Source: Spirochaetaceae bacterium
GTDB lineage: Bacteria; Spirochaetota; Spirochaetia; UBA9216
Assembly: GCA_028527945.1 (NCBI GenBank)
Contig: JAQQAK010000233.1
Coordinates: 1 to 23,110 of the forward strand
Reading direction: 5' to 3'
Length of the DNA: 23,110 nt
Shown piece after piece: positions 14,665 through 21,946 of this stretch. Position 1 is the first letter of the stretch. Each line of letters starts with the position of its first letter. The position numbers were made by a program, and so were the translations under genes. Under the pieces are notes generated by a model. The model ran no database searches. It was given only the letters and a program-made list of their open reading frames with translations, and was not told the origin of the DNA.

Positions 14665-15417
14665 CTACCTAATTGCCTCTGAAATTTTTTCAGAGGTATT
14701 TTTTATATGTCTGATTACATCCTTTTTTAATACATTTTCCCGTCTGACTGCCGGCATTGACACACTGAATGCCGCAACCACATTTTTATCAGTATCATAA
14801 ACAGGAGCAGCAATACAGTACACTCCTTCCTCATGTTCTTCTTTATCTTCCGCGTAGCCTTGCTGTTTGATTAAATCAAGTTCTGTCAGTAATTCTTGTA
14901 TGCCTGAAACCGTGAATTGTGTATATTTTACAAATTTTGTGTTTTTCAGATATTCCATTAACTGATGTTCCGGCATTCCTGTTAAAAGAACCTTTCCAAT
15001 TCCCGTGCAGTAAAGAGGCGCGTGATTGCCTGTTTTTGAGTTCATTGCAACTCTCAGGTTTTTAGTTGATTCGCGTTTATCCAAGTAAACTAAAGTATCA
15101 TTATCCAGTATTGCAAGGTGAACAGTTTCTTCTGTAGTTTTTTGTAGTTCTTCAATAAATGGGTTTGCTATTTGTTTTATATCTTTACTTTCGCTTACAG
15201 ATTGAGCCAGCGTCAATATTTTAGGTGATAACGAATAAACCCCATTGTGTTCATTTTTACGCACATATCCTAATTGTTGAAGAGTTCCAAGAAGTCTGTA
15301 TGCAGAGCTTCTGTGTATTTCTGTTTTTTCAATTATTTGTGATGCTGAAAGCTCTTTATGTTTGCTTAATAGTTCAAGCAAGCCAAGCGCTTTTGCAACG
15401 GTTTGTGCTGTATCCAT
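14665..15417 (-). CDS. IclR-family transcriptional regulator, probable regulator of the KDG genes
   Basis: A 250-residue IclR protein. It has an N-terminal winged helix (about 5-65, ALGLLELLSKHKELSASQI and RSSAYRLLGTLQQLGYV) and an effector domain (about 75-245) with the family stretches LAILDNDTLVYLDKRES, LYCTGIGKVLL, GYAEDKEEHEEGVYCIAAPV and VVAAFSVSMPA. It is divergent from eda-kdgK, the position of KdgR-type regulators that sense 2-keto-3-deoxygluconate; the exact ligand is inference. The promoter places transcription start at the ATG itself, and there is no ribosome binding site. Its 3' end overlaps a plus-strand terminator. Confidence 0.88.
   Translation of the reverse strand: MDTAQTVAKALGLLELLSKHKELSASQIIEKTEIHRSSAYRLLGTLQQLGYVRKNEHNGVYSLSPKILTLAQSVSESKDIKQIANPFIEELQKTTEETVHLAILDNDTLVYLDKRESTKNLRVAMNSKTGNHAPLYCTGIGKVLLTGMPEHQLMEYLKNTKFVKYTQFTVSGIQELLTELDLIKQQGYAEDKEEHEEGVYCIAAPVYDTDKNVVAAFSVSMPAVRRENVLKKDVIRHIKNTSEKISEAIR
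14676..14704 (+). terminator. Plus-strand terminator inside the 3' end of the IclR gene
   Basis: CCTCTGAAA-ttt-TTTCAGAGG, a 9-bp stem, followed by TATTTTTT. It ends plus-strand transcripts coming from the CPBP gene or antisense to the regulator. It encodes the last residues of the regulator on the other strand. Confidence 0.7.
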
Positions 15418-15423
15418 GAAAGG

Positions 15424-15452
15424 ATTATAACAATTCGTTTTGGAGAAGACAA
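15424..15452 (-). promoter_or_regulatory. Predicted promoter of the IclR gene (leaderless)
   Basis: On the minus strand, TTGTCT (15452-15447), a 17-base spacer and a perfect TATAAT (15429-15424). Only CCTTTC separates the -10 box from the ATG at 15417, so the transcript should begin at or within a base or two of the start codon. Confidence 0.7.
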
Positions 15453-15473
15453 TAAGTTTTTAGGTGTTTGAAG

Positions 15474-15488
15474 TATAAAGTTTTTATA
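15474..15488. promoter_or_regulatory. Candidate regulator-binding palindrome
   Basis: TATAAA-gtt-TTTATA between the two divergent promoters. It overlaps the second copy of a 9-base direct repeat AAGTTTTTA (15454 and 15478). A binding site for the IclR protein here is plausible but AT-rich sequence makes chance likely. Confidence 0.3.
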
Positions 15489-15512
15489 TATTGGGAAAAA
15501 TGTCTCAAAAAA

Positions 15513-15541
15513 TTGACAGCAATCCCAACTCATGCTACAAT
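15513..15541 (+). promoter_or_regulatory. Predicted promoter of eda-kdgK (leaderless)
   Basis: A perfect TTGACA (15513-15518), a 17-base spacer and TACAAT (15536-15541). The start of transcription is expected near 15548-15550, where an in-frame ATG lies. This also rules out the upstream in-frame ATG at 15532, which lies before the -10 box. Confidence 0.75.
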
Positions 15542-15549
15542 TTTTACTT

Positions 15550-16206
15550 ATGAAAATGATACCAGAAATACTTGAAAAAAAAATAGAAAATGCAGGAATT
15601 ATTGCAGTTCTTGTTGTTAATGATGCCGAAAAAGCAGTTCCGCTTGCAAAAACTCTTATTAATAGCGGAGTTACTGCAATGGAACTAACTCTTAGAACAG
15701 ATGCTGCTCTTGCCGCAGTTAAGAATGTTGTTTCTGAACTGCCTGATATGACAGCAGGAGCTGGAACTGTTCTTACTGAAAATCAGCTTGTGGACGTTAA
15801 GAAAGCTGGTGCTGATTTTGCTGTAGCTCCTGGGTTGAATCCTAAAATAATGAAAGCGGCGGCCGAGTCCGGAATACCATTTGCTCCAGGTATTTGTATT
15901 CCATCTGAAATAGAATATTCAATTGAAGCGGGATGTCGTATTCTGAAGTTTTTTCATTCTGAAGGAATGGGCGGAGTAAAATATCTTAAAGGGATAAATG
16001 CTCCTTATAAACATCTTGGAATCAGATACATCCCTCTTGGTGGTCTGAATATAAACAATATGAGAAGTTATCTTGAGTCTCCTGATGTTATTGCTATTGG
16101 TGGCAGTTGGATTGCTCCATCAAAACTAATAGATGAAGGTGATTGGGATTCAATTGCAAGAAATGCTGACGAGGCTGTAAAAATACTTAAAGAAGTTAGA
16201 GGATAA
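15550..16206 (+). CDS. eda: KDPG (2-keto-3-deoxy-6-phosphogluconate) aldolase
   Basis: Class I aldolase splitting KDPG to pyruvate and glyceraldehyde-3-phosphate, the last step of uronate breakdown. With the start at 15550 it has 218 residues, and the active-site positions fall at E45 (in AMELTLRT, with R49) and Schiff-base K133 (in GCRILKFF), the same numbers as in E. coli Eda. The loop after the lysine is KFFHSE instead of the usual KFFPAE, a variant to note. GAGTVL, APGLNPKI, IPFAPGICIPSEIE and IPLGGLNINNM are other family stretches. The frame is open to an ATG at 15532, but that codon lies upstream of the -10 box; ATG 15556 is also possible. No Shine-Dalgarno sequence is present. It is one base from kdgK. 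Confidence 0.92.
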   Translation: MKMIPEILEKKIENAGIIAVLVVNDAEKAVPLAKTLINSGVTAMELTLRTDAALAAVKNVVSELPDMTAGAGTVLTENQLVDVKKAGADFAVAPGLNPKIMKAAAESGIPFAPGICIPSEIEYSIEAGCRILKFFHSEGMGGVKYLKGINAPYKHLGIRYIPLGGLNINNMRSYLESPDVIAIGGSWIAPSKLIDEGDWDSIARNADEAVKILKEVRG

Positions 16207-16207
16207 T

Positions 16208-17305
16208 ATGGCAAAGAAACTACTTGTAACCTTTGGTGAAATAATGGGGCGCCTTGAACCAGAAGGTTATATGCGTTTTAGGCAGGGAATGCCCGGTAAG
16301 CTTACAATAAGTTTTTCTGGCGCAGAAGGTAATGTTGCTGTTTCAAACCAGATAATGGGAGGCTTGTCCAGATTTATTTCTGCGGTTCCTTCAAACGCGA
16401 TGGGGCAGGCATGTAAAGATACAGTCAGGAAATTTGGTGTTGATACATCTTTTATGTATACCGGGGAAGGCCGCCTAGGTCTTTATTTTGTTGAAGCTGG
16501 AGCCAATCAAAGACCCAGTTCAGTTATTTATGATAGAGCTTATTCTGTTATATCAGAAACACCGGCAGATAAATATAATTTTAAAGACGCGTTTAAAGAT
16601 GCCGGGTGGTTTCATATAAGTGGAATTACTCCCGCGGTTTCCAAACTTGCAGCGGAGGCGTCTCTTGTTGCTGTGAAAGAAGCAAAGGCTGCTGGTGTTA
16701 TTGTTTCTTGCGATCTTAATTATCGTAAAAAGCTTTGGAAATGGGAACCTGGTACTCCACAGAGAGAACTTGCTGAAAAAACAATGCGGGAAATTCTTCC
16801 TTATGTTGATGTAGTTATTGGTAATGAGGAGGACGCATGGGATGTTCTTCAAATTAAAGCTGGTGATACTGATGTTCATTCTGGCAAACTTGAGATAGAC
16901 AGATACCCTGATGTTGCTAATCAAATTATTAGTCAGTTTCCTAATGTAAGCAAGGTTGCAATAACATTGCGAGAGAGTATTTCTGCCAGTCATAACAATT
17001 GGGGGGCGATGCTTTATGATGGTGCTTCCAAAAAGCCTTATTTTGCACCTATGGCCGGAGAGCAATACAAGCCGTATGAAATAAAAAATATTGTTGATCG
17101 TGTAGGAGGAGGAGATTCTTTTTCTGCCGGACTTATATATTCACTAATGGACGCGGAGCTTTCTGTAAATCTTCAGGATTCGCTTTCTTATGCTGTAGCT
17201 GCATCCTGTCTTTGTCATTCAACAATGCATGATGTTAATTTTTCAACTCGTGATGAGGTTTTCTCGTTAATGAAAGGTGATGCTTCAGGGAGGGTAAAGC
17301 GGTAA
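16208..17305 (+). CDS. kdgK: 2-keto-3-deoxygluconate kinase (PfkB family)
   Basis: A 365-residue PfkB-family sugar kinase that phosphorylates 2-keto-3-deoxygluconate to KDPG, the substrate of the adjacent aldolase. Features: N-terminal FGEIMGRLEPEG (9-20), GAEGNVAVSNQIMGG (38-52), VSCDLNYRKKLW (167-178), VIGNEEDAW and the anion-hole motif DRVGGGDSFSAGL (297-309) with catalytic D303. It is somewhat longer than typical KdgK (about 310-340), mainly in the region 180-300. AGAGGA overlaps the eda stop and lies 5 bases before the ATG, so it is translated with eda. A generic ribokinase-type enzyme is the alternative, but position next to eda and the EPEGY motif favour KdgK. Confidence 0.9.
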   Translation: MAKKLLVTFGEIMGRLEPEGYMRFRQGMPGKLTISFSGAEGNVAVSNQIMGGLSRFISAVPSNAMGQACKDTVRKFGVDTSFMYTGEGRLGLYFVEAGANQRPSSVIYDRAYSVISETPADKYNFKDAFKDAGWFHISGITPAVSKLAAEASLVAVKEAKAAGVIVSCDLNYRKKLWKWEPGTPQRELAEKTMREILPYVDVVIGNEEDAWDVLQIKAGDTDVHSGKLEIDRYPDVANQIISQFPNVSKVAITLRESISASHNNWGAMLYDGASKKPYFAPMAGEQYKPYEIKNIVDRVGGGDSFSAGLIYSLMDAELSVNLQDSLSYAVAASCLCHSTMHDVNFSTRDEVFSLMKGDASGRVKR

Positions 17306-17319
17306 AGTAAGATATTCTT

Positions 17320-17349
17320 AATACAGGCTCCCACAAAGGAGACTGTATT
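17320..17349. terminator. Hairpin between convergent kdgK and kdgF
   Basis: AATACAGGCTCC / GGAGACTGTATT form a stem with one internal mismatch and a 6-base loop. On the plus strand a T-run (17359-17365) follows about ten bases later. It probably ends eda-kdgK and shields it from the convergent gene. Confidence 0.6.
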
Positions 17350-17378
17350 GTTAAATTATTTTTTTAGAATTGGAAGGA

Positions 17379-17717
17379 TTATTTGAGATCATCTCTTGGC
17401 GGAGAAAAGATATCAAGCAAAACTGATGGTTCATCATAGGTCCAGGCATTGTGTTCAACTCCAATAGGAGCGTGATACCATTGTCCGGGGAGTAAATCAT
17501 GTGTTTTGTCGCCTATCTTAAAACCCATCTTACCGCTTACGAGATATCCCATCTGTTCATGAATGCTGTGGCTGTGAGGGGGAAAGGTTTTATTTGCGGG
17601 AAATCTATATTCGACTACCTGAATATTTTCGCCAGTATAAATGCGCCTGACCACATCGTTCTCTACAATTTCCTCCTTCATTTCCTTGGCTGTAATGAAG
17701 TAGTTTTCTAAATCCAT
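17379..17717 (-). CDS. kdgF: KdgF-type cupin for unsaturated uronate breakdown
   Basis: A 112-residue cupin. KdgF converts 4,5-unsaturated galacturonate (from pectin or alginate lyases) to the linear ketouronate that feeds the KDG pathway. Motif 1 is FPPHSHSIHEQMGYLVSG with H48, H50 and Q55; motif 2 gives H89 in VGVEH-like IGVEHN. The tail LLDIFSPPRDD holds D102, F104 and R108, the pattern seen at the end of KdgF proteins. The chosen ATG has GGGGG about 10 bases upstream, a poor ribosome site. It is convergent to kdgK and divergent from the TRAP transporter genes. Function is supported by family pattern and by the KDG genes beside it. Confidence 0.85.
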   Translation of the reverse strand: MDLENYFITAKEMKEEIVENDVVRRIYTGENIQVVEYRFPANKTFPPHSHSIHEQMGYLVSGKMGFKIGDKTHDLLPGQWYHAPIGVEHNAWTYDEPSVLLDIFSPPRDDLK

Positions 17718-17782
17718 AATTTAGCCCCCATGTTAATAAAATTTGTTGTGTTTTGTTGACTTTTTGAAAAATAATTTTTTCG

Positions 17783-17810
17783 TTGACAATTGAACACCAG
17801 ATTATAATAT
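17783..17810 (+). promoter_or_regulatory. Predicted promoter of dctP
   Basis: TTGACA (17783-17788) with a TAATAT -10 box 16 bases on (17805-17810). Overlapping TATAAT hexamers lie at spacings of 14 and 19. This gives a leader of about 110 bases before dctP. Confidence 0.6.
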
Positions 17811-17926
17811 AATTAACAGTATTTTAACAGTGAGAGATAAACAAGTATTTTCGTAAACAAATGAAGCAGCAGTGTTTTTTTCTTCTGATTAAATAAAATA
17901 CAAAGATTTTGAAAAAGGAGATTCAA

Positions 17927-18964
17927 ATGAAAAAGATTTTGTTGCTTTTGGTAACAATGGTATTAGTTGTTTTTTCAGTAGCAGCTAATGGTCAGAATGA
18001 GGCCTCAGACGATGCTGCTTCAGACGCTTCAGCTCCTGCTGAAGAAAAAAACGTCACTTTGGTTTACGCAGAGGTTAACCCACTTGATTCTATTGTAGGT
18101 CAGACAGGTCTTAAATTTAAAGAAGAAGTAGAAAAACTTTCAGAAGGAACTGTTACACTTGATATTCAGGCTAATGGTGTTTTAGGTGCTGAACAGGATG
18201 TCCTCGATGCTATGCTTGGCGGCGGCGGAACAATTGATATGTCAAGAATTTCTGCTTTTGCTTTAACAAGCTATGGTGGTGAAAAATCAAAGCTTCTATC
18301 TATTCCATATACATTTGAAAACCGTGCTCATTTCTGGAATTTTGCGACAAGTGATCTTGCTCCTGAATTTCTTTTAGAGCCTCATGAAAATGGAACCGGT
18401 ATTAGAGGTCTTTTCTATGGAGAAGAAGGCTTTAGACATTTTTTTGCTACAAAACCTTTGAATAGCATAGAAGATCTCACAGGATTAAAAATCAGGGTTT
18501 CTAATGATCCTGTTATGCGAGGTATGGTAAAAGGTCTTGGCGCTTCACCTACTGTTGTTAATTATAATGAATTATATTCAGCTCTTCAGACTGGTGTTGT
18601 TGATGCTGCAGAACAACCAATTGCAAATTATAAATCAAAAGCATTCACAGAAGTTGCTCCTTATATGATTCTTGATGGTCATACTCTTGGTGCTATTCAG
18701 GTTATCATTACTGATGAGGCATGGGATAAATTGTCACCAAAACAACAAAACGCTATTGTAGAAGCAGGAAAGATTGCTTCTGCTTTTAATAGAGAAATTT
18801 CTGAGAACGCTGAAAACGAAGTTCTTAAAACTCTAAGAGAAAATGGAATAACTGTAACAGAGGTAATGGATAAGGCTCCATGGCAGGCTGCTACTGCTGA
18901 TGTAATTGCAGAGGCAAGTGCCAAAAATGCTGAATTGTATCAGCAGATACTTGATATGAAATAA
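17927..18964 (+). CDS. dctP: TRAP transporter substrate-binding protein DctP
   Basis: Periplasmic binding protein of a TRAP transporter, 345 residues. The signal peptide (1-20, ending VAA) is followed by NGQNEAS and a D/A/S/E-rich linker to about residue 41, with no lipobox. DctP-family features include GLKFKEEVEKLSEGTV, ANGVLG, FYGEEGFRHFFATKP, LTGLKIRV with the carboxylate-binding arginine R190, NYNELYSALQTGVVDAAEQP and LSPKQQNAI. The ATG at 17927 follows AAGGAG; the frame extends six codons to a TTG but without a ribosome site. The uronate genes on both sides suggest a uronate (or unsaturated uronate) ligand, which is inference. The next gene lies over 300 bases on, past a terminator, so DctP is probably made in excess. 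Confidence 0.92.
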   Translation: MKKILLLLVTMVLVVFSVAANGQNEASDDAASDASAPAEEKNVTLVYAEVNPLDSIVGQTGLKFKEEVEKLSEGTVTLDIQANGVLGAEQDVLDAMLGGGGTIDMSRISAFALTSYGGEKSKLLSIPYTFENRAHFWNFATSDLAPEFLLEPHENGTGIRGLFYGEEGFRHFFATKPLNSIEDLTGLKIRVSNDPVMRGMVKGLGASPTVVNYNELYSALQTGVVDAAEQPIANYKSKAFTEVAPYMILDGHTLGAIQVIITDEAWDKLSPKQQNAIVEAGKIASAFNREISENAENEVLKTLRENGITVTEVMDKAPWQAATADVIAEASAKNAELYQQILDMK

Positions 18965-19281
18965 TATCATGATAGATTCTGTTAATATATTTTTTTGAAA
19001 TTAAACAGGCACAGAGAGCATTCTTTCTGTGCCTAATCAATGATATGAAAGGCTCTTTCTGGAAGGAGCTAAAGTGTGAATTTAAAAATTTATAATGTTA
19101 TAGAGGCTTTTTAACTCATTAGAGTTTTTGAAAGCAAATATATAAAGTCTTTTTAATCTTTTGATGTAAAGAATCCTAATCTGCTTTGCAGATTTTTGTG
19201 TTTTCACACTTTTATCTTTCAAAACAGCCATACCCTACGGTTTTGTTTCGTAGTTTGTGGCCAGCATTACAGGAGTTCTGA
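18965..19281. other. dctP-dctQ intergenic region with three stem-loops
   Basis: 317 bases with no gene. In order: a hairpin AGGCACAGA / TCTGTGCCT (19007-19034) without a long U-run; an intrinsic terminator (19178-19197); and an imperfect stem-loop GCCATACCCTACG / CGTAGTTTGTGGC (19227-19261, 10 of 13 pairs) that ends shortly before the dctQ ribosome site CAGGAG. I found no clear promoter after the terminator. Confidence 0.6.
19178..19197 (+). terminator. Intrinsic terminator between dctP and dctQ
   Basis: AATCTGC-ttt-GCAGATT followed immediately by TTT, a compact 7-bp stem with a U-run. It should limit transcription into dctQM from the dctP promoter. Confidence 0.7.
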
Positions 19282-19806
19282 ATGAAAGCAATTTTCAGCA
19301 TGGCAGATAAGATTAAGCCATTTTATGACGGTGTTTACAAAGTGGTGCTATTCATTTGCAAACTACTATTAATAGTTGATATAGCCATAACAGCAATGGC
19401 AGTAGCGGGGCGGTATATATCATTTATACCTGATCCTGCATGGAGTGAAGAAGTTGTCCTAACTTGTATGGCGTATATGGCTGTACTTTCAGCAGCATTG
19501 GCAATAAGACGTAATGCTCATATTCGAATGACTGCTTTTGACAGGTATCTACCCAAGAAGGTTCTTTTTATTCTTGATGTGGTAGCTGATGTAGCCGTAA
19601 TGATTCTTGGTATTGTTATGATTGTTGTTGGTTGGAGATATGCCCAAAAGCTTGGTTCAAGAGGTTTTTATGTAAGTATGCCTAACCTCTCACGTTTTTG
19701 GATGTATTTTCCTGTTCCTTTGGCAGGTGTTGCTATGGTTATATTCGAATTGGAAACTATTTATAACCGGGTTAAAAAATTATGTTTAGGGGATGACTGC
19801 ATATGA
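19282..19806 (+). CDS. dctQ: TRAP transporter small membrane subunit DctQ
   Basis: A 174-residue membrane protein with four hydrophobic segments (about 20-45, 60-78, 98-120 and 135-160), the normal DctQ layout. Family marks: AWSEEVVLTCMAYMAVLSAALAIRR and the conserved NAHIRM just after. It has a cytoplasmic basic end (YNRVKKL). CAGGAG lies 7 bases before the ATG. The stop overlaps the dctM start as ATGA, so the two are translated together. It forms the QM membrane complex that takes substrate from DctP using the sodium gradient, by family knowledge. Confidence 0.9.
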   Translation: MKAIFSMADKIKPFYDGVYKVVLFICKLLLIVDIAITAMAVAGRYISFIPDPAWSEEVVLTCMAYMAVLSAALAIRRNAHIRMTAFDRYLPKKVLFILDVVADVAVMILGIVMIVVGWRYAQKLGSRGFYVSMPNLSRFWMYFPVPLAGVAMVIFELETIYNRVKKLCLGDDCI

Positions 19807-21095
19807 TTGTAAATAGTATGGCTATTTTAATTTTACTTGGTACATTTTTACTTTTTGTACTTCTCAGGTTTCCTATCGCGTATGCTGTTGCGCTCTCTTC
19901 TATTTTATGCCTATTGTATCAGGGATTACCGCTTACAACCGTAGCTCAGCAGATGGTGAAGGGAATAAGTTCTTTCAGTTTAATGGCTGTTCCGTTCTTT
20001 ATTACGATGGGCTATATTATGGGCAGCGGCGGTATTTCTGAAAAATTGATAGATTTGGCTAATGCTTGTGTAGGCTGGATGCGCGGCGGGCTTGCCATGG
20101 TAAATATTGTTTCTTCATATTTTTTTGGTGGTATTTCTGGTTCCGCTGCTGCTGATACAGCATCTTTGGGCAGTATAATGATTCCAATGATGGTAGATCA
20201 GGGCTATGATGATGATTTTTCAACAGCAGTAACTATTACCAGTTCTTGCGAAGGTCTTCTTGTTCCTCCTAGCCATAATATGGTTATTTATGCTACAACT
20301 GCCGGCGGGCTTTCTATTGGAAGCCTCTTTCTTGCGGGGTACCTTCCTGCGGCAATTTTGGCTGGAAGCTTGATGATTGGCTCTTATATTTTTTCAGTAA
20401 AGCGAAAATATCCAAAAGGAGAAAAATTCCATATTCTTAATCTTCTTAAGCAGATTGGAATTTCCTTCTGGGCTCTTGCCGCAATAATAATTGTTGTTGT
20501 AGGCGTTGTTGGAGGTGTTTTTACCGCAACAGAGTCAGCTGCTATTGCTGTCATCTACAGTTTAATTGTTAGTGTTTTTATTTATCGTGGTATGAACTGG
20601 AAAGGTGTTTGGAAGGTTTTAGATCAATGTGTTAATACGCTGTCAATTGTATTGATCCTTATTTCAACTTCCAGCATATTCGGTTTTTTACTAACACGTC
20701 TGAATGTTCCAACTCTTGCAGCTAATGCTATTCTTGGTTTGACTGAAAACCCTATAATCCTGGCCCTTCTTTTAAACCTTATTCTTCTTGTTCTTGGCTG
20801 TCTTATGGATATGGCTCCAATTATTTTGATTGCTACACCTATTCTGCTTCCTATAGCAACAAGTATTGGAATTTCACCAATTCAGTTTGGAATTATGGTT
20901 ATTCTTAATTGCGGAATTGGGCTTCTTACACCTCCAGTCGGGGCGGTATTGTTTATTGGTTCTGCTGTTGGAAAGGTCTCAATAGAGCGGGTTGTTAAAG
21001 CAACATTGCCCTTTTATATTTGTATGATTCTTACGCTGATTCTGGTTACTTTTATTCCTTCTATCAGCCTGTTGTTGCCTTCAATTTTTATGTAG
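19803..21095 (+). CDS. dctM: TRAP transporter large membrane subunit DctM
   Basis: A 430-residue polytopic membrane protein, the expected size for DctM. Visible hallmarks: MAVPFFITMGYIMGSGGISEKL-type region near residue 60-80, FFGGISGSAAADTASLGSI with the conserved GSA and D/T residues of the first ion and substrate hairpin, VPPSHNMVIY, and in the second repeat GCLMDMAPIILIATPILLP and NCGIGLLTPPVG. It carries out the sodium-coupled transport step. It starts within the dctQ stop (ATGA). A short gene follows after 19 bases. Confidence 0.92.
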   Translation: MIVNSMAILILLGTFLLFVLLRFPIAYAVALSSILCLLYQGLPLTTVAQQMVKGISSFSLMAVPFFITMGYIMGSGGISEKLIDLANACVGWMRGGLAMVNIVSSYFFGGISGSAAADTASLGSIMIPMMVDQGYDDDFSTAVTITSSCEGLLVPPSHNMVIYATTAGGLSIGSLFLAGYLPAAILAGSLMIGSYIFSVKRKYPKGEKFHILNLLKQIGISFWALAAIIIVVVGVVGGVFTATESAAIAVIYSLIVSVFIYRGMNWKGVWKVLDQCVNTLSIVLILISTSSIFGFLLTRLNVPTLAANAILGLTENPIILALLLNLILLVLGCLMDMAPIILIATPILLPIATSIGISPIQFGIMVILNCGIGLLTPPVGAVLFIGSAVGKVSIERVVKATLPFYICMILTLILVTFIPSISLLLPSIFM

Positions 21096-21114
21096 GTTTA
21101 TTGATAGAGGTGTA

Positions 21115-21582
21115 ATGAGTTTTAAATTTCAATATAAAATAAAACCAAAGAACCTTTGGGTTCTGACTATGTTTAATATTTATAGAACTATGATGGCTGT
21201 CATAAATGTTATTTTTACAGCCTCCATGGTTCTTTTGTCTGTAAAGTTTTTTGGGAATTCTTTATTTTTTGTTAAAGGACTGCTTATTTTTGGCATTATG
21301 ATTTTTCCGGTTTTTCAGCCGTTTCTAATATATTTACGCTGTAAGAAAATTGTTGCAAGGATGCCGGAAGACATGGAAATGCTTATTGATAAAACTGGTA
21401 TTACCACAACATCTGAAGGGCAAACTTCTCATGTTAATTATTCAGATGTGAAGTCGGTTTTAATTGTTCGAAAGTTACTTGTTATTTACACAAAAACAAA
21501 ACATAGTTTTATTCTTAACGAAGAAGTTATTGGTTCACAAAAAAAAGAGGTGTTTAATTTTTTAAAAGCCAAAGTAAAATGA
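21115..21582 (+). CDS. YcxB-like small membrane protein
   Basis: A 155-residue protein with two membrane segments (about 22-45 and 50-73) and a basic loop, followed by a C-terminal soluble part (about 80-155). That part has an alternating-strand pattern: GITTTSEGQTSHVNYSDVKSV, LVIYTKTKHSFILNEEVI. This is the layout of YcxB-family proteins, whose function is unknown. GAGGTG lies before the ATG, 19 bases after dctM, so it is probably co-transcribed with the TRAP genes. Whether it serves the transporter is not known. Confidence 0.7.
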   Translation: MSFKFQYKIKPKNLWVLTMFNIYRTMMAVINVIFTASMVLLSVKFFGNSLFFVKGLLIFGIMIFPVFQPFLIYLRCKKIVARMPEDMEMLIDKTGITTTSEGQTSHVNYSDVKSVLIVRKLLVIYTKTKHSFILNEEVIGSQKKEVFNFLKAKVK

Positions 21583-21593
21583 TTTTAATATAA

Positions 21594-21895
21594 ATGAAGA
21601 ATATTCTATATCAATTTATTAAGATTTATTGTTATGAAGCGAGTTTTTGTTTTTATGTTGGAAAAGAGTTTGATGAAGACCGTGGCCTATATTACTATAG
21701 AAGAGCGCATTCGTGACTGTCTAAACTGGTATGTTTATGCTAATAATAATCCACTTGTCTATGTAGACTCGACTTGGCTCTTAAGTTTAAGTGACATAGG
21801 AGATGCTGTTGTAAAAGGAATAAATGATCTTGGAACCAAAGCTTGTCTTTGGGTTTCCTCTGAAGAAAATTTATTAAAAGAAAATGAGCTAAAAA
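21594..21895 (+). pseudogene. Decayed RHS core tip preceding a toxin domain
   Basis: Two reading frames carry pieces of the RHS/YD core end. From the ATG at 21594 one frame reads FYVGKEFDEDRGLYYYRRAHS and stops at 21714. A second frame continues with DCLNWYVYANNNPLVYVDS, the usual RHS segment just before the variable C-terminus. Between them most of the RYYDP...GRWISPDP stretch is missing. The second frame runs on through a linker (LLSLSDIGDAVVKGINDLG) to about 21894, where removal of one A from the run of five at 21891-21895 would join it to the toxin frame (ELKAVYHVSTEQEL). At least two disruptions mean the RHS tip is no longer one protein. Confidence 0.75.
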
Positions 21896-21946
21896 GCTGT
21901 TTATCATGTTTCTACGGAGCAAGAATTAGCAAATGTCGAAGAAGGT

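Noticed and set aside
15532..15549. Upstream ATG start for eda at 15532
   Set aside because: It lies before the -10 box of the best promoter (TTGACA-17-TACAAT), so it would not be in the mRNA; the extra six residues are not expected in the family.
16553..17065. A 170-residue minus-strand ORF
   Set aside because: It lies fully antisense inside kdgK, whose frame has clear PfkB motifs. The antisense product is rich in Asn, Ile, Cys and Arg, with no domain pattern and no ribosome site.
17379..17717. KdgF-like cupin as a second copy of the lsr-linked cupin
   Set aside because: The two cupins differ in length, motif spacing and tail. Only the one at 17379-17717 has the D-x-F-x-PPR end, so they are treated as separate families.
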